From the NCBI RefSeq assembly GCF_000005505.3, contig NC_016131.3:40320855-40384854 (forward strand): DNA of 64,000 nt, given 5' to 3'. The position numbers were made by a program, and so were the translations under genes. Origin of the DNA: Brachypodium distachyon (Eukaryota; Streptophyta; Magnoliopsida; Poales; Poaceae). Below the pieces are notes generated by a model. The model was not told the origin of the DNA, made no database searches, and saw only the letters and a list, made by a program, of their open reading frames with translations. Positions 55,080 through 64,000 of this stretch are shown in pieces (positions within the stretch are counted from its first letter, which is position 1; every line of letters starts with the position of its first letter).

Positions 55080-55725
55080 GTCGAAAGAGATTTCTTGCTA
55101 TGGAAGGTTAAGTTTTTCTAGCTATTGGCACGGGGAAGAAGAAGGGTGAAACTTTTTTTTAGATCTGGGTGAAACTGATCCGGCCCTTTTTCAAAATCTC
55201 TTCCTTTCTCCAGCGGCTCTCCCCCTTCCGCGACTCCCCTATTTTCATCTTCGGTTATGCCCCGTCAAGATCCTAGCCCGGCCCATTCGCTCCCGATCCC
55301 TATGGTTCCATTGGGATAAAAAAACTCGAGGTCCGACTCGTGGAAATAGGCGAGCAGACATGTGGAGCCGCTGGTCCAGCGCGCGCACCACTCCGAGACG
55401 CTGGCCAGGGCGGCCGGCGACGTGTGCAGCAACGGCGGGGCAACCGCAGCGGCTAGCTCCCCTTCCCTTCCTCCCTGTCGTCTCTTTTCTCCCACAATCA
55501 AGCAGCGATGGCGCGCGGGGCAGCAAGCTTCGTCGCGAGGGGCTGCAGGGGCGGCATCAGGCTGCCCAGCAAGTCACGCGACGCTTCCTGTACTCAAGCA
55601 TGGCTTCGTTTGTAAGGCAATAACTGTCCTGAACTAGAAAACCCTAGCTCGCAGATCCGGCCTCCGAACGCCGCCACCCTTCCCCGGCTCCAGCGCCCAC
55701 GAGCAGCTCACGCTCCCTCTCTCTT
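55080..55725. other. Region without a supported gene
   Basis: Non-coding DNA upstream of the minus-strand ORF at 55,071. GC-rich short frames on both strands (55,245-55,640) show no recognisable domain and lack convincing splice sites. Confidence 0.5.
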
Positions 55726-56060
55726 CCCCCCCCTCCCCACGCGAGCGACGCCCGGCTTCCATCCATCTCCCCCGCAATGCAAGCGAGGTTCGGCAATGCC
55801 GCCGACGGCTGGGCTTGGGCGGATGGATGCCGCCGTACACCACTTCACCCCGATGGGCTACAAGAAGACCCTAGTCCGCAGCGTCGTCAACTCCTCAAGG
55901 TTCCCCTCTCCCTTGCTCCCTTTTCTGCTTCTTCACGTGAAGTGGTCTATGGCGGCGTCCATCCGCCCAAGCCCAGCCATCGGTGGCATTGCAAAACCTC
56001 GCTTGTGTTGCGGGGGAGATGGATGGAAACCGGGCGTCACGCGTGGGGGCAGGGGGGGAC
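55726..56060. repeat. Long inverted repeat, 123-bp arms, 88-bp loop
   Basis: Left arm 55,726-55,848 and right arm 55,937-56,060 are reverse complements at about 90% by eye. The longest perfect block is ATCCGCCCAAGCCCAGCC and its complement. The arms are GC-rich and read open on both strands with the same predicted peptide (PPKPS...RGRWME), as expected for one captured sequence present twice in opposite directions. Any transcript across it would fold into a long hairpin. No terminal target duplication was found, so I do not call it a MITE. Confidence 0.85.
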
Positions 56061-56816
56061 GCTAGATTTGTTTTGGACATGCCATAGGAACTATTTCCAT
56101 TGAAAAGGTCTGATTCTGCTATCAAAACCATTCTTTTGTGCCTTATGGGCTACCATGCTTCCATATGTCCACCAGCCCTCAAAGTTAATTTTGATCTTCC
56201 AGGAGGTTCTGACCTTACTTTTAAAAAAAAAGAGTTAATTTCTATCTCACTTAGAAGAATCGCGTCGTCGCCTCCCTGCCGGAGTGCCGGTAACATTCAT
56301 CCTCTTCCCCGCACCCACGTTGTGTTTTCCCTGCGTGGTCCGTAGCATCGGCTTCTGGTTGGGAACGGGTTGCGCCTTGTATCTGGGGGATTCCTTTTTT
56401 CTTCTTCTCCTTCTTTCGGTTTGTTTGATCAAAGGAGGCGAGAGGGGGACAGGGATGCTTGTGGATTGCTCGGGGAGCTGGGGTTTCCGCTCGTTGTCCT
56501 TGATGGCTCCATTGGCAATAGTTGAGGAATGAGGAAAGGGGCAGATCGGGCTGCCAGGCCGGGAATGAGATGGGCTGCTTGGGGAATGAAGGAAGTGGCA
56601 GAGTGGGCAGCCAGGCCGGGAATGAGATGGCCTTCTTCTATCTGGTGGGGTGGCTATCGGGCCGGCCTGGTCCAGCACCGGCCTGGCTCATGTTAAGGCC
56701 CATCCCGTTGGCCATCTATATTTGCGGGTCGATGCCGGCCGCAACTCAGCTAGTCACCTGATCTCCCCTAAAAAAAAAGCTAGTCACCTGATCTAGGGTT
56801 CTAGCCTTAATCGCCG

Positions 56817-57606
56817 ATGGGGGGAAGCGTTTCGCCGCTGGACGGGACGGGGTCGCCGGTGATGGTGGGAGGGAGCCGGTCGCCGCTGCACTTCACGGGG
56901 TCACCTGGAGCGCCCGTCCAGCCTCGGTCGTCATCGCTGGAGGAGAGCCAGTCACATCGTCACCTGGATCTAGGTTTCCAGCCGTGGTCGCCGCTGGAAG
57001 GGAGGCTGTCGCCTGGGGTGCCCTTCCAGCCTTGGTCGTCGCCGCTGGAGGAGAGCCAGTCACGTCGTCGCCTGGATCTAGATTTCCAGCCGCGGTCGCC
57101 GCTGGACGGGAGGCTATCGCGCGGGGCGCCCTTCCAGCCGCTGTCCTCTTCGTCACGGAACCTTTCTCAGCCGTCGCCGATACGGTACCGTGAGGGTCCA
57201 TTGGATTACGTGCCCCACGTGTATTGCAAGTGTATCCCGAAAGCGAAGGCCGGACGATTTATTTCGTGGAGTGAGTACCCGGGGAGGAGGTACTACAGTT
57301 GCATGAAAAAGCGAGTAAGTTTTTTGTTATTTGATCTTTGTGGATTCCATTCAAATTTTGTTCCTTATTTTTGTATAATCTGCTCATATTTTTGTTTGCA
57401 TTTAGACTGACCCTCAGAGCTACAGTCATTTCCTTGGATGGCATGATGAGGCTTTCCCTCAATATGTCACCAATCTGATTGGGGACTTGCGAGACAGGGT
57501 GGATGAACTGACGTCGCAGGTTGATGAATATGAAGCGAAGCATGAAAGAATTCAGGGCCAGTTGGAAGTTATGATGGATATGTTGGAGGGTGTGCAATTG
57601 AAGTGA
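56817..57606 (+). CDS. Small GRF-type zinc-finger protein
   Basis: Two exons, 56817-57314 and 57406-57606, join in phase to 232 residues with GTAAGT and TTTAG splice sites. The N-terminal 130 residues are Ser/Pro-rich and contain a repeat of about 40 residues (FQPWSPLEGRLSPGVPFQPW / FQPRSPLDGRLSRGAPFQPL, with LEESQS(R/H)RxLDL). The zinc finger is YCKCIPKAKAGRF...PGRRYYSC (zf-GRF), split from its GWHDEAFP end by the intron. The C terminus is a coiled coil (LIGDLRDRVDELTSQVDEYE). Such short GRF proteins are common in grasses and their role is unknown; GRF fingers elsewhere bind nucleic acid. No lesion seen. A transposon origin is possible. Confidence 0.75.
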
Positions 57607-57644
57607 AAGTCCAGTGTTGTTCATGCTGGACGGTCTGAAGTCGA

Positions 57645-57810
57645 CTGGTGTTCTTTTTGGTACTCGAATTATTCATGAAGTTGAAGGTCTAGTAGTGTCA
57701 TTTTGTTTTAAAAACATGAACTTAAGTACTTGAATGAACTTCGAGTAGTGTTCTTTTGGTACTCGAATTGTTCATGAAGTTGAATGTCCAGTACTGTCAT
57801 TTTGGATATG
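57645..57810 (+). repeat. Tandem duplication after the GRF gene
   Basis: A block of about 60 bases containing GTACTCGAATT(A/G)TTCATGAAG and GT(C)CAGTA(G/C)TGTCATTTTG occurs at about 57,648-57,703 and again at about 57,746-57,804, roughly 100 bases apart. It continues with GTGTGCAATTGA, echoing the coding end of the GRF gene, so part of its 3' end was copied. Confidence 0.65.
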
Positions 57811-58589
57811 TTGCAGGGTGTGCAATTGATGAGGTTGTTTGTACTCCCTTCGTCCCATAAAAATTGGCACGGATTTGAAGTAGAGCTAGTTAGTACCAAA
57901 TTGTTGCTGATGCTTGTGGAGTAACAGAATTAGGAGATAGTTAGTACCGACTTTGTAACTTTCTAAGTCGATCTGTTCAGTTGAAGGTATGTTCTGTATT
58001 CAGCTTGTTACCTTGCAAGTCAATTGCGAGCAGGGCTATCTAGAAATCCTGTCAGTCACTAGCTAGTATGGTCTTTATGGTTTGTCCAACTGTAATTTCA
58101 TTTTGTTGTGCAGTTGTTAGCATGAAGTAATTTGCCACTACGCATTAGGTTAGATGCAGCTTGAAAGAGTATTAATTAATTACCACTGGCTAAACAGTTC
58201 AGTAGTCTCTACTTAGCGCCGTAGTCTCTGGTTAACAAACTTCATGTGGTTCCCAAGTGGCCAGATACATGACCTGCTGCATAGACTCACATTTTAAGGT
58301 GTGCACGAGTTTTTTTAGAGAAAAACGAATGCACACTACCGAACTTAATATACTGTGCAGTTGCCCACAAACACTTCCTGAGCAGTGCAAAATGCTAGAT
58401 TCTATACACTTCCTAGGAGAGAAATACAAAATGCTAGAACCCATACATGCCTGTAAACCACGCCCTTCAAATGCACGACGTGCTGCTGTCAAAGAACTTT
58501 GCTGTGCTGTCGAAGAACCTGGTGCTGCTCCTTTTGGTGATGAAGAACCTGCTGCTGATGATGAACCTGCTGATGATGATGAAGAACAG
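57811..58589. other. Region without a supported gene
   Basis: Contains a partial Stowaway-like end (CTCCCTTCGTCCCATAAAAA near 57,844) without its partner, and a low-complexity stretch (58,480-58,590) made of GAAGAACCTG / GATGATGAA units that reads acidic in one frame. No gene supported. Confidence 0.5.
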
Positions 58590-60120
58590 GAACCTGAGGA
58601 GGTCGAAGTGGTTTTATGTCCGAGTCGACTCGCCGGATGCCGACCCGAGTCTTCCTCCCTTCGCCGTTATGAACTCAGTGAAGAAGACGGCGGCATGGAA
58701 ACATGAGTTGACTTCCGCGGAGGAGTCGCACGCGAAGTCACTGTTGGCTCGGGTTCACACGCTTATGGATAATGGCCTGAGAGGTGTTCATATGATTGCC
58801 ACGTTCCTGAGGAGAAGGATCCAGCCGTTGCAGGCTCGCGATCACCCGATGTGGTCCTCTCAGATACTCGAGGACTCGACTCGGGTGAACGCTGAGGACT
58901 TGACTCCACAAGATGTGGAGATGCGACTGCGCAAGCTTACAAGCTTGAACGCCGCGGCACCATGCGAGATCGACTCGCCAGTGGTCCCATATGGACCTGA
59001 GAGGCCAAGGGAGGAGGTAAATCTTTCGACTCCCTGTTTTTGATTTCTTTGTAATATGATTTTGCTAATGTTTTGATGACCGCACGGACTCGAAGATCTT
59101 TTGAGTCAACCTCCACCTGCCGGAGAAGAAGATCCTGCAGATGAAATTTCGGAGTCACCAGCTCAGGTGGCTGACTCCGACGTTGAGGATGCTGATGTAG
59201 AGCTGCGGAGAAAACGCAGCCGAGAGGCGGACTCCTCAAAGGCTCGCGATTCTCGAGCAGAAGGTCTATCTGACTCCTCAAAGGCTCCCATGACAGAAGA
59301 AGCCCAAGCTGCGAGTGTCAGCCCCTCAGCGTAGTTATGGTGTCCTTGCCCAGGTCAACCGAAGCAGGTATACCACTTGTAGTACATCGCGACGGCTTGA
59401 GTACTCGTTGATTTCTTCTAATGTTAACACTTCTGGCAGCTCAACCGTTTCAGGCGAGCCGACGGAGTCGACCCCGAAATTGCCGGACCCGACTGATGTA
59501 GACAAGCCATCTAGAGATAAGGAAATTGCTCCAGAGATACCCCTCTCGACGAGCGAAGGGAGTCGACCATCCGAGCCGGCTCAACTTCATACTCGAGTCG
59601 AAGGTGCTAGTGTTGAAGCATCTCCACCTCGAACGACGTCCTCTGGCTATCATGTAAGTTACTGTCTTCTTTGAGATTTTCGCCTTCCGGTGGGAGTAGT
59701 AGTCAGTAGATGACTCGAAAAGTTTCTGCAGCCGATCATTCACTCCATAATGAAGTATGTCGGTGAGTTCGAGGACATGAAGGCTGAATGCCACCGGCTC
59801 CGCAAAGAGTTGGAGAAGTGTCAGCAAGATTTGACGGCCGCACACAGTTTGCTATGAGTCGCATATTTGAAGGTTCGAGTGCTCATTATTTCTGCCGCAG
59901 ACCAAACCTCTCAGGCCAACTCCCTCAAGGACGCTGCTGAACTCCAGTGTAAGAACTGGGAGAAAAAACAGGCGGACTTGGCTCAGGAGTCGGCAGACAA
60001 GTTGGCGGCCAAGAAACGCCGTGCCCAAGAAGCTTTGGATGCCCGCCTCTCCAAGGAGACGGAGGCAGAGAGGCGGCAGGTCGAGCGACTTAATGAAGCC
60101 GCGCGTTCTTTCGCTGGTAA
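58590..60120 (+). pseudogene. Transposase_28-type spliced ORF, 5'-truncated copy
   Basis: The first exon-like block ends at 59,016 with a GT donor and reads WFYVRVDSPDADPSLPPFAV, IATFLRRRIQPLQARDHPMW, and CEIDSPVVPYGPERPREE. The joint falls at the same place as in the copy at 54,179. The second block (about 59,090-59,334) is acidic; its acceptor reads ACG instead of CAG. The third (about 59,440-59,655) ends at GTAAGT. The fourth (59,732-59,858) reads IIHSIMKYVGEFEDMKAECH. The fifth (about 59,900-60,118) is a coiled coil (KDAAELQCKNWEKKQADLAQ), ending at GTAAGC. The N-terminal Transposase_28 part is missing. Confidence 0.65.
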
Positions 60121-60429
60121 GCTTTCAAGCTGTTTGAGTGACTTAGCTTTTGTCTTCTAGTCAACTGAAAAATGTCAAAAACCATTGACAAATTCAAAGT
60201 TTGCTCTGAATTTGACATTTTTGCATGACCTCAAATTTAGTGTAAAGATGACCAGCTGCAGAAATTTAGCGGCTGCTTCTTAGCCATTCATGTTAGCTGT
60301 TTTGCTCTAGCAGTGAGATTCAGTGACTGTGGGGGTTGCCCTGTTTTTTTCTACAATGAAGCCGTTCTAAAATGGTAAAGGTCCACAGAGATTTGGCTGC
60401 ATTACTGGAAGAGGAGATGTCTCGCAGGG

Positions 60430-61445
60430 GATCTTCGCTGGTGCCATCTGGTGAACAATTTGGGAAATGGAAATGATTGAGAGAAAGCAGTTATCGTAAG
60501 CAACATCGGAGAGTGCAGGCTCCTTGACAGCCCGTCCAAGGGCTTCACTTCCCCATCTGGGAGGGCGTTGATTCCGCTTCGGGGAATTCAGAAACAGGTC
60601 CTCCTCGGTCGTCCACTCTTTCTTCGACGGCAGATTGCTCCCACTTCCACCATTCTCGATCTCCTACGCGCCAAAGATAAGATACAGGAGACGGGGTCCT
60701 GTGAAACGAACCTATCCCTCGTGCTTTCACAAGAGCCTATTGCGGGATTCGAGCAGGAGAAATTGTTCGATCGTATATTTACTCTTCTTCCAGTCTTGTC
60801 TTGGACACTCTAGGATGTGTTCTTGATATTTGTCTCCTTGGCGCCGAGGAGCTCCTGCGCCCGGCGCGTCTCCACGTCGGCGGCCTCCTGCGACTCGGAA
60901 ATCAGGCTGGAATCCGACGATTTGGAAGAATGGTGCGAATGGTGGGGCGTGGGATGGAGCTCCTGCGGCCAGCGTGTCTCCGCATCGGACATGACTCCAA
61001 TTGATATGCATAATACTATCTAAGGAAGACATGTAAACAAGCTAGCAACTTAGTTTATACATGGTGTTACATAAAGAAAAATAAAATCGGCCCAGGAAGG
61101 GGAAACGGAAAGAAGGGAAAAGCACGTCGGCCCTCAAATTTTAAGCAAACTTTGAATTGCCGTAAAAAATTCAAAGAAAAATAAAAAAAATCGGGTAGGT
61201 ATAATACTGGGAGATTGTGTAGCTGGATCTTTTTGTGTTGATTTTTATAATGGGAATCATCAGATTGAGAGGCTTGAAATCCATACCCTGTCGCACGAAC
61301 AACGAAAATTCATTTCACAGCAAGTTCGAAGAACAGCAGGGCACAACCCTGTTTCAGAGCGCAAAAATATAAGAAAACCCACCTCCCACTCGCCAGGGTA
61401 ACTAACGTCGTCGGATTCCTCGCTATCTGGCCAAGAAATCCCCAT
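60430..61445 (-). pseudogene. Fragments of a SANT/Myb-like plant gene, uncertain
   Basis: Read right to left: an exon-like start at 61,445 (MGISWPDSEESDDVSYPGEW, then GTGGGT), a frame from 60,992 to 60,810 rich in Ser/His/Gln (MSDAETRWPQELHPTPHHSH), and an open stretch at about 60,670-60,430 with KKEWTTEEDLFLNS, like the start of the trihelix/Myb-type domain of NAM-associated plant proteins. The pieces cannot be joined with confidence and the domain is degenerate. Confidence 0.3.
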
Positions 61446-61507
61446 CTCGTTTCTAGATCGAGCCTCAGAACTAACCCTAGCAGCATACTCTTATTACCAG
61501 GCCATAT

Positions 61508-61608
61508 TCGTGGTGGCGCCATGGGGCAGGGGAGGGGCACATGGCGGCCTGGAGAGGAAGGGAGGGGCGCACCGCCACACCGCCGCGGGTCACGTCCGTT
61601 ACGCTGCA
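61508..61608 (-). repeat. GC-rich dispersed repeat, copy C
   Basis: Reverse-complement copy starting TGCAGCGTAACGGACGTGAC at 61,608 and ending at GGCGCCACCACGA near 61,508, about 100 bp, shorter than copy B. It lies just upstream of the possible minus-strand start at 61,445. Confidence 0.8.
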
Positions 61609-61621
61609 GATATATATGTAT

Positions 61622-62140
61622 AGGGAAATAACATTCCAGGTCCATGAACTTGGCAGCGATGTTCAGTTTCATCCATTCACTTGAAAACTGTTCAAATGAC
61701 TCACTGAACTTGGCAGCTTTGTTCATTTTAGTCCAAATGACCAAAATCAGGTGAAATTCGGCCATGCTGGCATGTGTCGTGGACCTGACCGATGTGGGAG
61801 GGCCTTTACAACTTTCTGGTTATGGACATTCTCTGTTTACCCCCCCCCTCCCCCCAAACCTCCTCTAGAATGGGGAGACGCTCCCCTCGCTGGTGAACCC
61901 AATTTGGGCCGGTATACGCGGCGTCCACGCGAATGGTTCCGTCGATGGGTTCTGCGGCAGCTACTCGAACAGCCAGATCCACGTCACATGCCATCATGAC
62001 CGAATTTCACCCTAATCTGACCATTTGGACTAAAATGGGCAAAGCTATCAAGTTTAATGAGTCATTTGAGGAGTTTTCAAGTTAATGGATGAAACTGAAT
62101 ATCATTGTCAAGTTCATGAACCCGCAGTGTAATTTCCTCT
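61622..62140. mobile_element. Long-TIR DNA transposon, Mutator-like
   Basis: The ends are inverted repeats of about 145 bp. Left: GGAAATAACATTCCAGGTCC, then CATGAACTTGG and TTCAGTTTCATCCATT. Right, in reverse complement: GGAAATTACACTGCGGGTTC, then CATGAACTTGAC and TTCAGTTTCATCCATT. Both arms run inwards to GTGAAATTCGG(C/T)CATG. The interior is about 220 bp and non-coding. Arms this long suggest a MULE-type element; a clean 9-bp target duplication was not found. Confidence 0.7.
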
Positions 62141-62220
62141 GTATGTACTGTGTGTGTGCTGCCGGTCTAAACAAAACAAATCGAATCGAGCAACCAATTA
62201 ATTCTTATCCACTTCCAAAG

Positions 62221-63480
62221 ATGTTGTTGTCTTCGTGCCTGGGAAGCGTGGTGTTGGTCGGAGCATCAGCCTTGGCCACCGCCGCTTTGACCTGGTCCGT
62301 GTGGACGCTCCTGGAGGAATACCTCCACGCACGCCGTGCCTCCTCCAAAAACCCCTTGCCGGGCGGCATCCTCAAGGCCTTGGACGCCGGCGCCCTGGAC
62401 CCGGTCATCGGCCGCGACGCCGAGATCGACCGCGTCGTGTGCATCCTCTGCCGCCGGACCAAGAACTGCGCCGCGCTCGTGGGCGCCACCGGGGTCGGCA
62501 AGACGGCCATAGTCGAGGGCCTCGCGCAGCGCATCGTGGCCGGGGACGTCCTCGGCGCGCTCACCGGGGCGCGCATCGTGCAGCTCGACATGGGAGCCAT
62601 GGTCGCCGGGACACGCCTGCGCGGCATGTTTGAGCAGCGGTTCAAGGAAGCCATTAGGACGGCGGAGGAGTCGGACGGCAAGATCATCCTGTTTGTCGAC
62701 GAGATGCACGTGCTGGTCGGCGACGGGGACACCCGGGACGGCACCGGCGACGCGGCCAACATGCTCAAGCCGGCATTGGCCCGTGGCCGCATCCGTTGCG
62801 TCGGCGCTACCACGACCGGAGAGTACCGCTGGTACATCGAGCCGGACGCCGTGCTCGAGCGCCGGTTCCAGAAGGTGGCCGTCGAGCAGCCGAGCGTCGA
62901 GGCCACCATTGCCATCCTGCGAGGGCTCAAGTAGCGGTACCAGGATCACCATGGGCTCAGGATCCAGGACGACGCGTTTGTCGTTGCTGCACAGCTCGCT
63001 GGCCGCTATATTTTCGGTATGTTAAATCCAAGAATTTAATCTAATCGTATGTGGATTAGTGCAGTGCAAGCGTCGATGATTATTCGCAAGACAATTAATT
63101 GGTGCAACTTTTTTCAAAAATCGATATTGCGAGGTCACCAGTTTCCTGATAAGTCAATTGATCTTATTGACGAGGCATGCGCTACGACAAAGATGCAAGC
63201 AGACAAGTGAAAAATGGCCAATGCAGCCCTATGATCACTGCACCAAAAGAAGGAGCTAACTGTTGGCCCGAGCCATGTCGCACAGTTAAATATTACTAGT
63301 AATTCCTGATCATCTTATTTCTATTGTTTTCGTGCGATTTGTTTATAATATTGTCCAAATTATTAAGGTGAGCCGATGGACTAGAATCCCTCTCACTACA
63401 CTTGATCAAGAGGACAAGGAGAAGCTGACTCACCTAGCGAAAAAATTGCACGACCGGGTTGTTGGCCAAGATGAGACGGG
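62221..63480 (+). pseudogene. ClpB/Hsp100-like AAA+ gene, broken
   Basis: Exon 1 (62221-63016) starts with a hydrophobic stretch ([20 protein letters not shown]) in place of the Clp N domain, then [15 protein letters not shown], Walker [11 protein letters not shown], Walker [13 protein letters not shown] and [20 protein letters not shown] of AAA+ module 1. A TAG at 62932-62934 interrupts LRGLK/RYQDHHGLRI. Exon 2 (from 63,134) gives HQFPDKSIDLIDEACA but stops at 63,210. A third block (from 63,367) gives VSRWTRIPLTTLDQEDKEKL and VVGQDE, then ends about 63,480 where unrelated sequence begins. Module 2 is missing. Intact relatives unfold aggregated proteins using ATP. Confidence 0.82.
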
Positions 63481-63604
63481 TCGTTAAACCCTAGCAGCAG
63501 CGTCGGCGGCGGCTACACTGTGTTCTTTTTTTTTTTGAAGGCATAGTGTGTTCTTTCTGAGCTGCTTTCGACTTTGAATCGGCAAAGAACGTACCTACTC
63601 GTTC

Positions 63605-63760
63605 AGTTTCTTTTTTTTTACGAAACGGGAGCAGCGCTGCATTTCATTGATTAAGATAGAACAAAAGAGTTATTTACAACTCCAAGAAGGAGAGAGAACA
63701 AAAACAAAAAACAAAAAACAGCCTAGGAAAGAACTTTGGGAGGGCGAACCCTACGTTCGG
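63605..63760 (-). mobile_element. LINE/SINE-type 3' tail
   Basis: On the minus strand, TTAATCAATGAAATGCAGCG is followed by CTGCTCCCGTTTCGTA and an A run, a pattern common at rice LINE 3' ends. The left part is A-rich. It is one of several insertions that cut off the Clp-like pseudogene. Confidence 0.4.
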
Positions 63761-64000
63761 TTTCTTAATATCTGTACATGATTGTTCGAGTAAAGTTCAT
63801 TTTAAAAGTTCATTTTAAACCTTGTGCTTGTAGAGGTCGACCACATCAAACCCTGAACTGCAAATCCCTGAAGTCGGCACCCCCAACTCTTCAATACCGG
63901 TCATTAGTTGCCAAAACAGTGTATCCAAAAACGTAGCACCAATTGGGTCCCACTATTAGTCCAACGTGCCCTGAGTAGCCAAACATGTCAACCACTACAA
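63761..64000. other. Non-coding end of the window
   Basis: No coding frame or repeat recognised in the last 240 bases. Confidence 0.5.

Noticed and set aside
62205..62952. Minus-strand frames of 241 and 228 codons
   Set aside because: Shadows of the Clp-like exon, which has Walker A and B motifs in the plus-strand frame.

Overview
This is a plant nuclear window from a grass, most likely rice (Oryza) or a very close relative. The evidence is intron-rich genes with GT-AG junctions, GC-rich first exons, Stowaway-type MITEs, and rice-style retrotransposons (a Tat-lineage Ty3/gypsy element with an antisense ORF, and a CRM-type centromeric chromovirus). From memory only, and not verified, the neighbouring IBR5-like and TIG genes recall a pericentromeric stretch of rice chromosome 6.

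Layout. 1-4.2 kb is repeat-rich DNA with one weak minus-strand gene candidate. 4.8-9.7 kb (+) is an intact five-exon gene for an IBR5-type dual-specificity phosphatase. 11.1-16.3 kb (-) is an intact 13-exon gene for the plastid trigger factor-like protein TIG, convergent with IBR5. 16.4-35.2 kb is a tandem duplication of a unit of about 3.9 kb carrying a nepenthesin-like aspartic protease gene. Copy 1 (18,124-19,636, -) is intact. Copy 2 is a wreck: a CACTA element entered its second exon, a 12-kb Tat retrotransposon entered the CACTA element, and a deletion then removed about 1 kb of the gene, one side of the CACTA element and one LTR end. The two copies also differ by a 970-bp DNA transposon (only in copy 1), a non-LTR retrotransposon scrap (only in copy 2) and a MITE at the copy 2 start codon.

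35.2-40.1 kb is AT-rich with no genes, but has two candidate Helitron 3' ends and a Stowaway MITE. 40.9-48.9 kb (+) is a young CRM-clade element with both LTRs, a primer-binding site, a damaged gag and a single-frame pol with two nonsense codons. It sits inside a small GC-rich dispersed repeat whose other copies (50.8 and 61.5 kb) show the empty target site.

49-64 kb is a patchwork: a Ulp1-like exon, a SINE with an 18-bp target-site duplication, LINE pieces, three separate copies of the Tat-type antisense ORF (40.1, 53.0-55.1 and 58.6-60.1 kb), a zf-XS-like gene remnant joined in frame to one of those ORFs, a 123-bp inverted repeat, a small two-exon GRF zinc-finger gene (56.8-57.6 kb), a long-TIR transposon and a broken ClpB/Hsp100-like gene.

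The likely functional host genes are IBR5-like, TIG, the copy 1 protease and perhaps the GRF gene. They are unrelated single genes, not a pathway. I found no clear evidence of a wholly new biological system. The most unusual items are the in-frame retrotransposon-ORF/zf-XS junction, the spliced stand-alone antisense ORFs, the inverted repeat, and the datable nested insertions in the protease pair.
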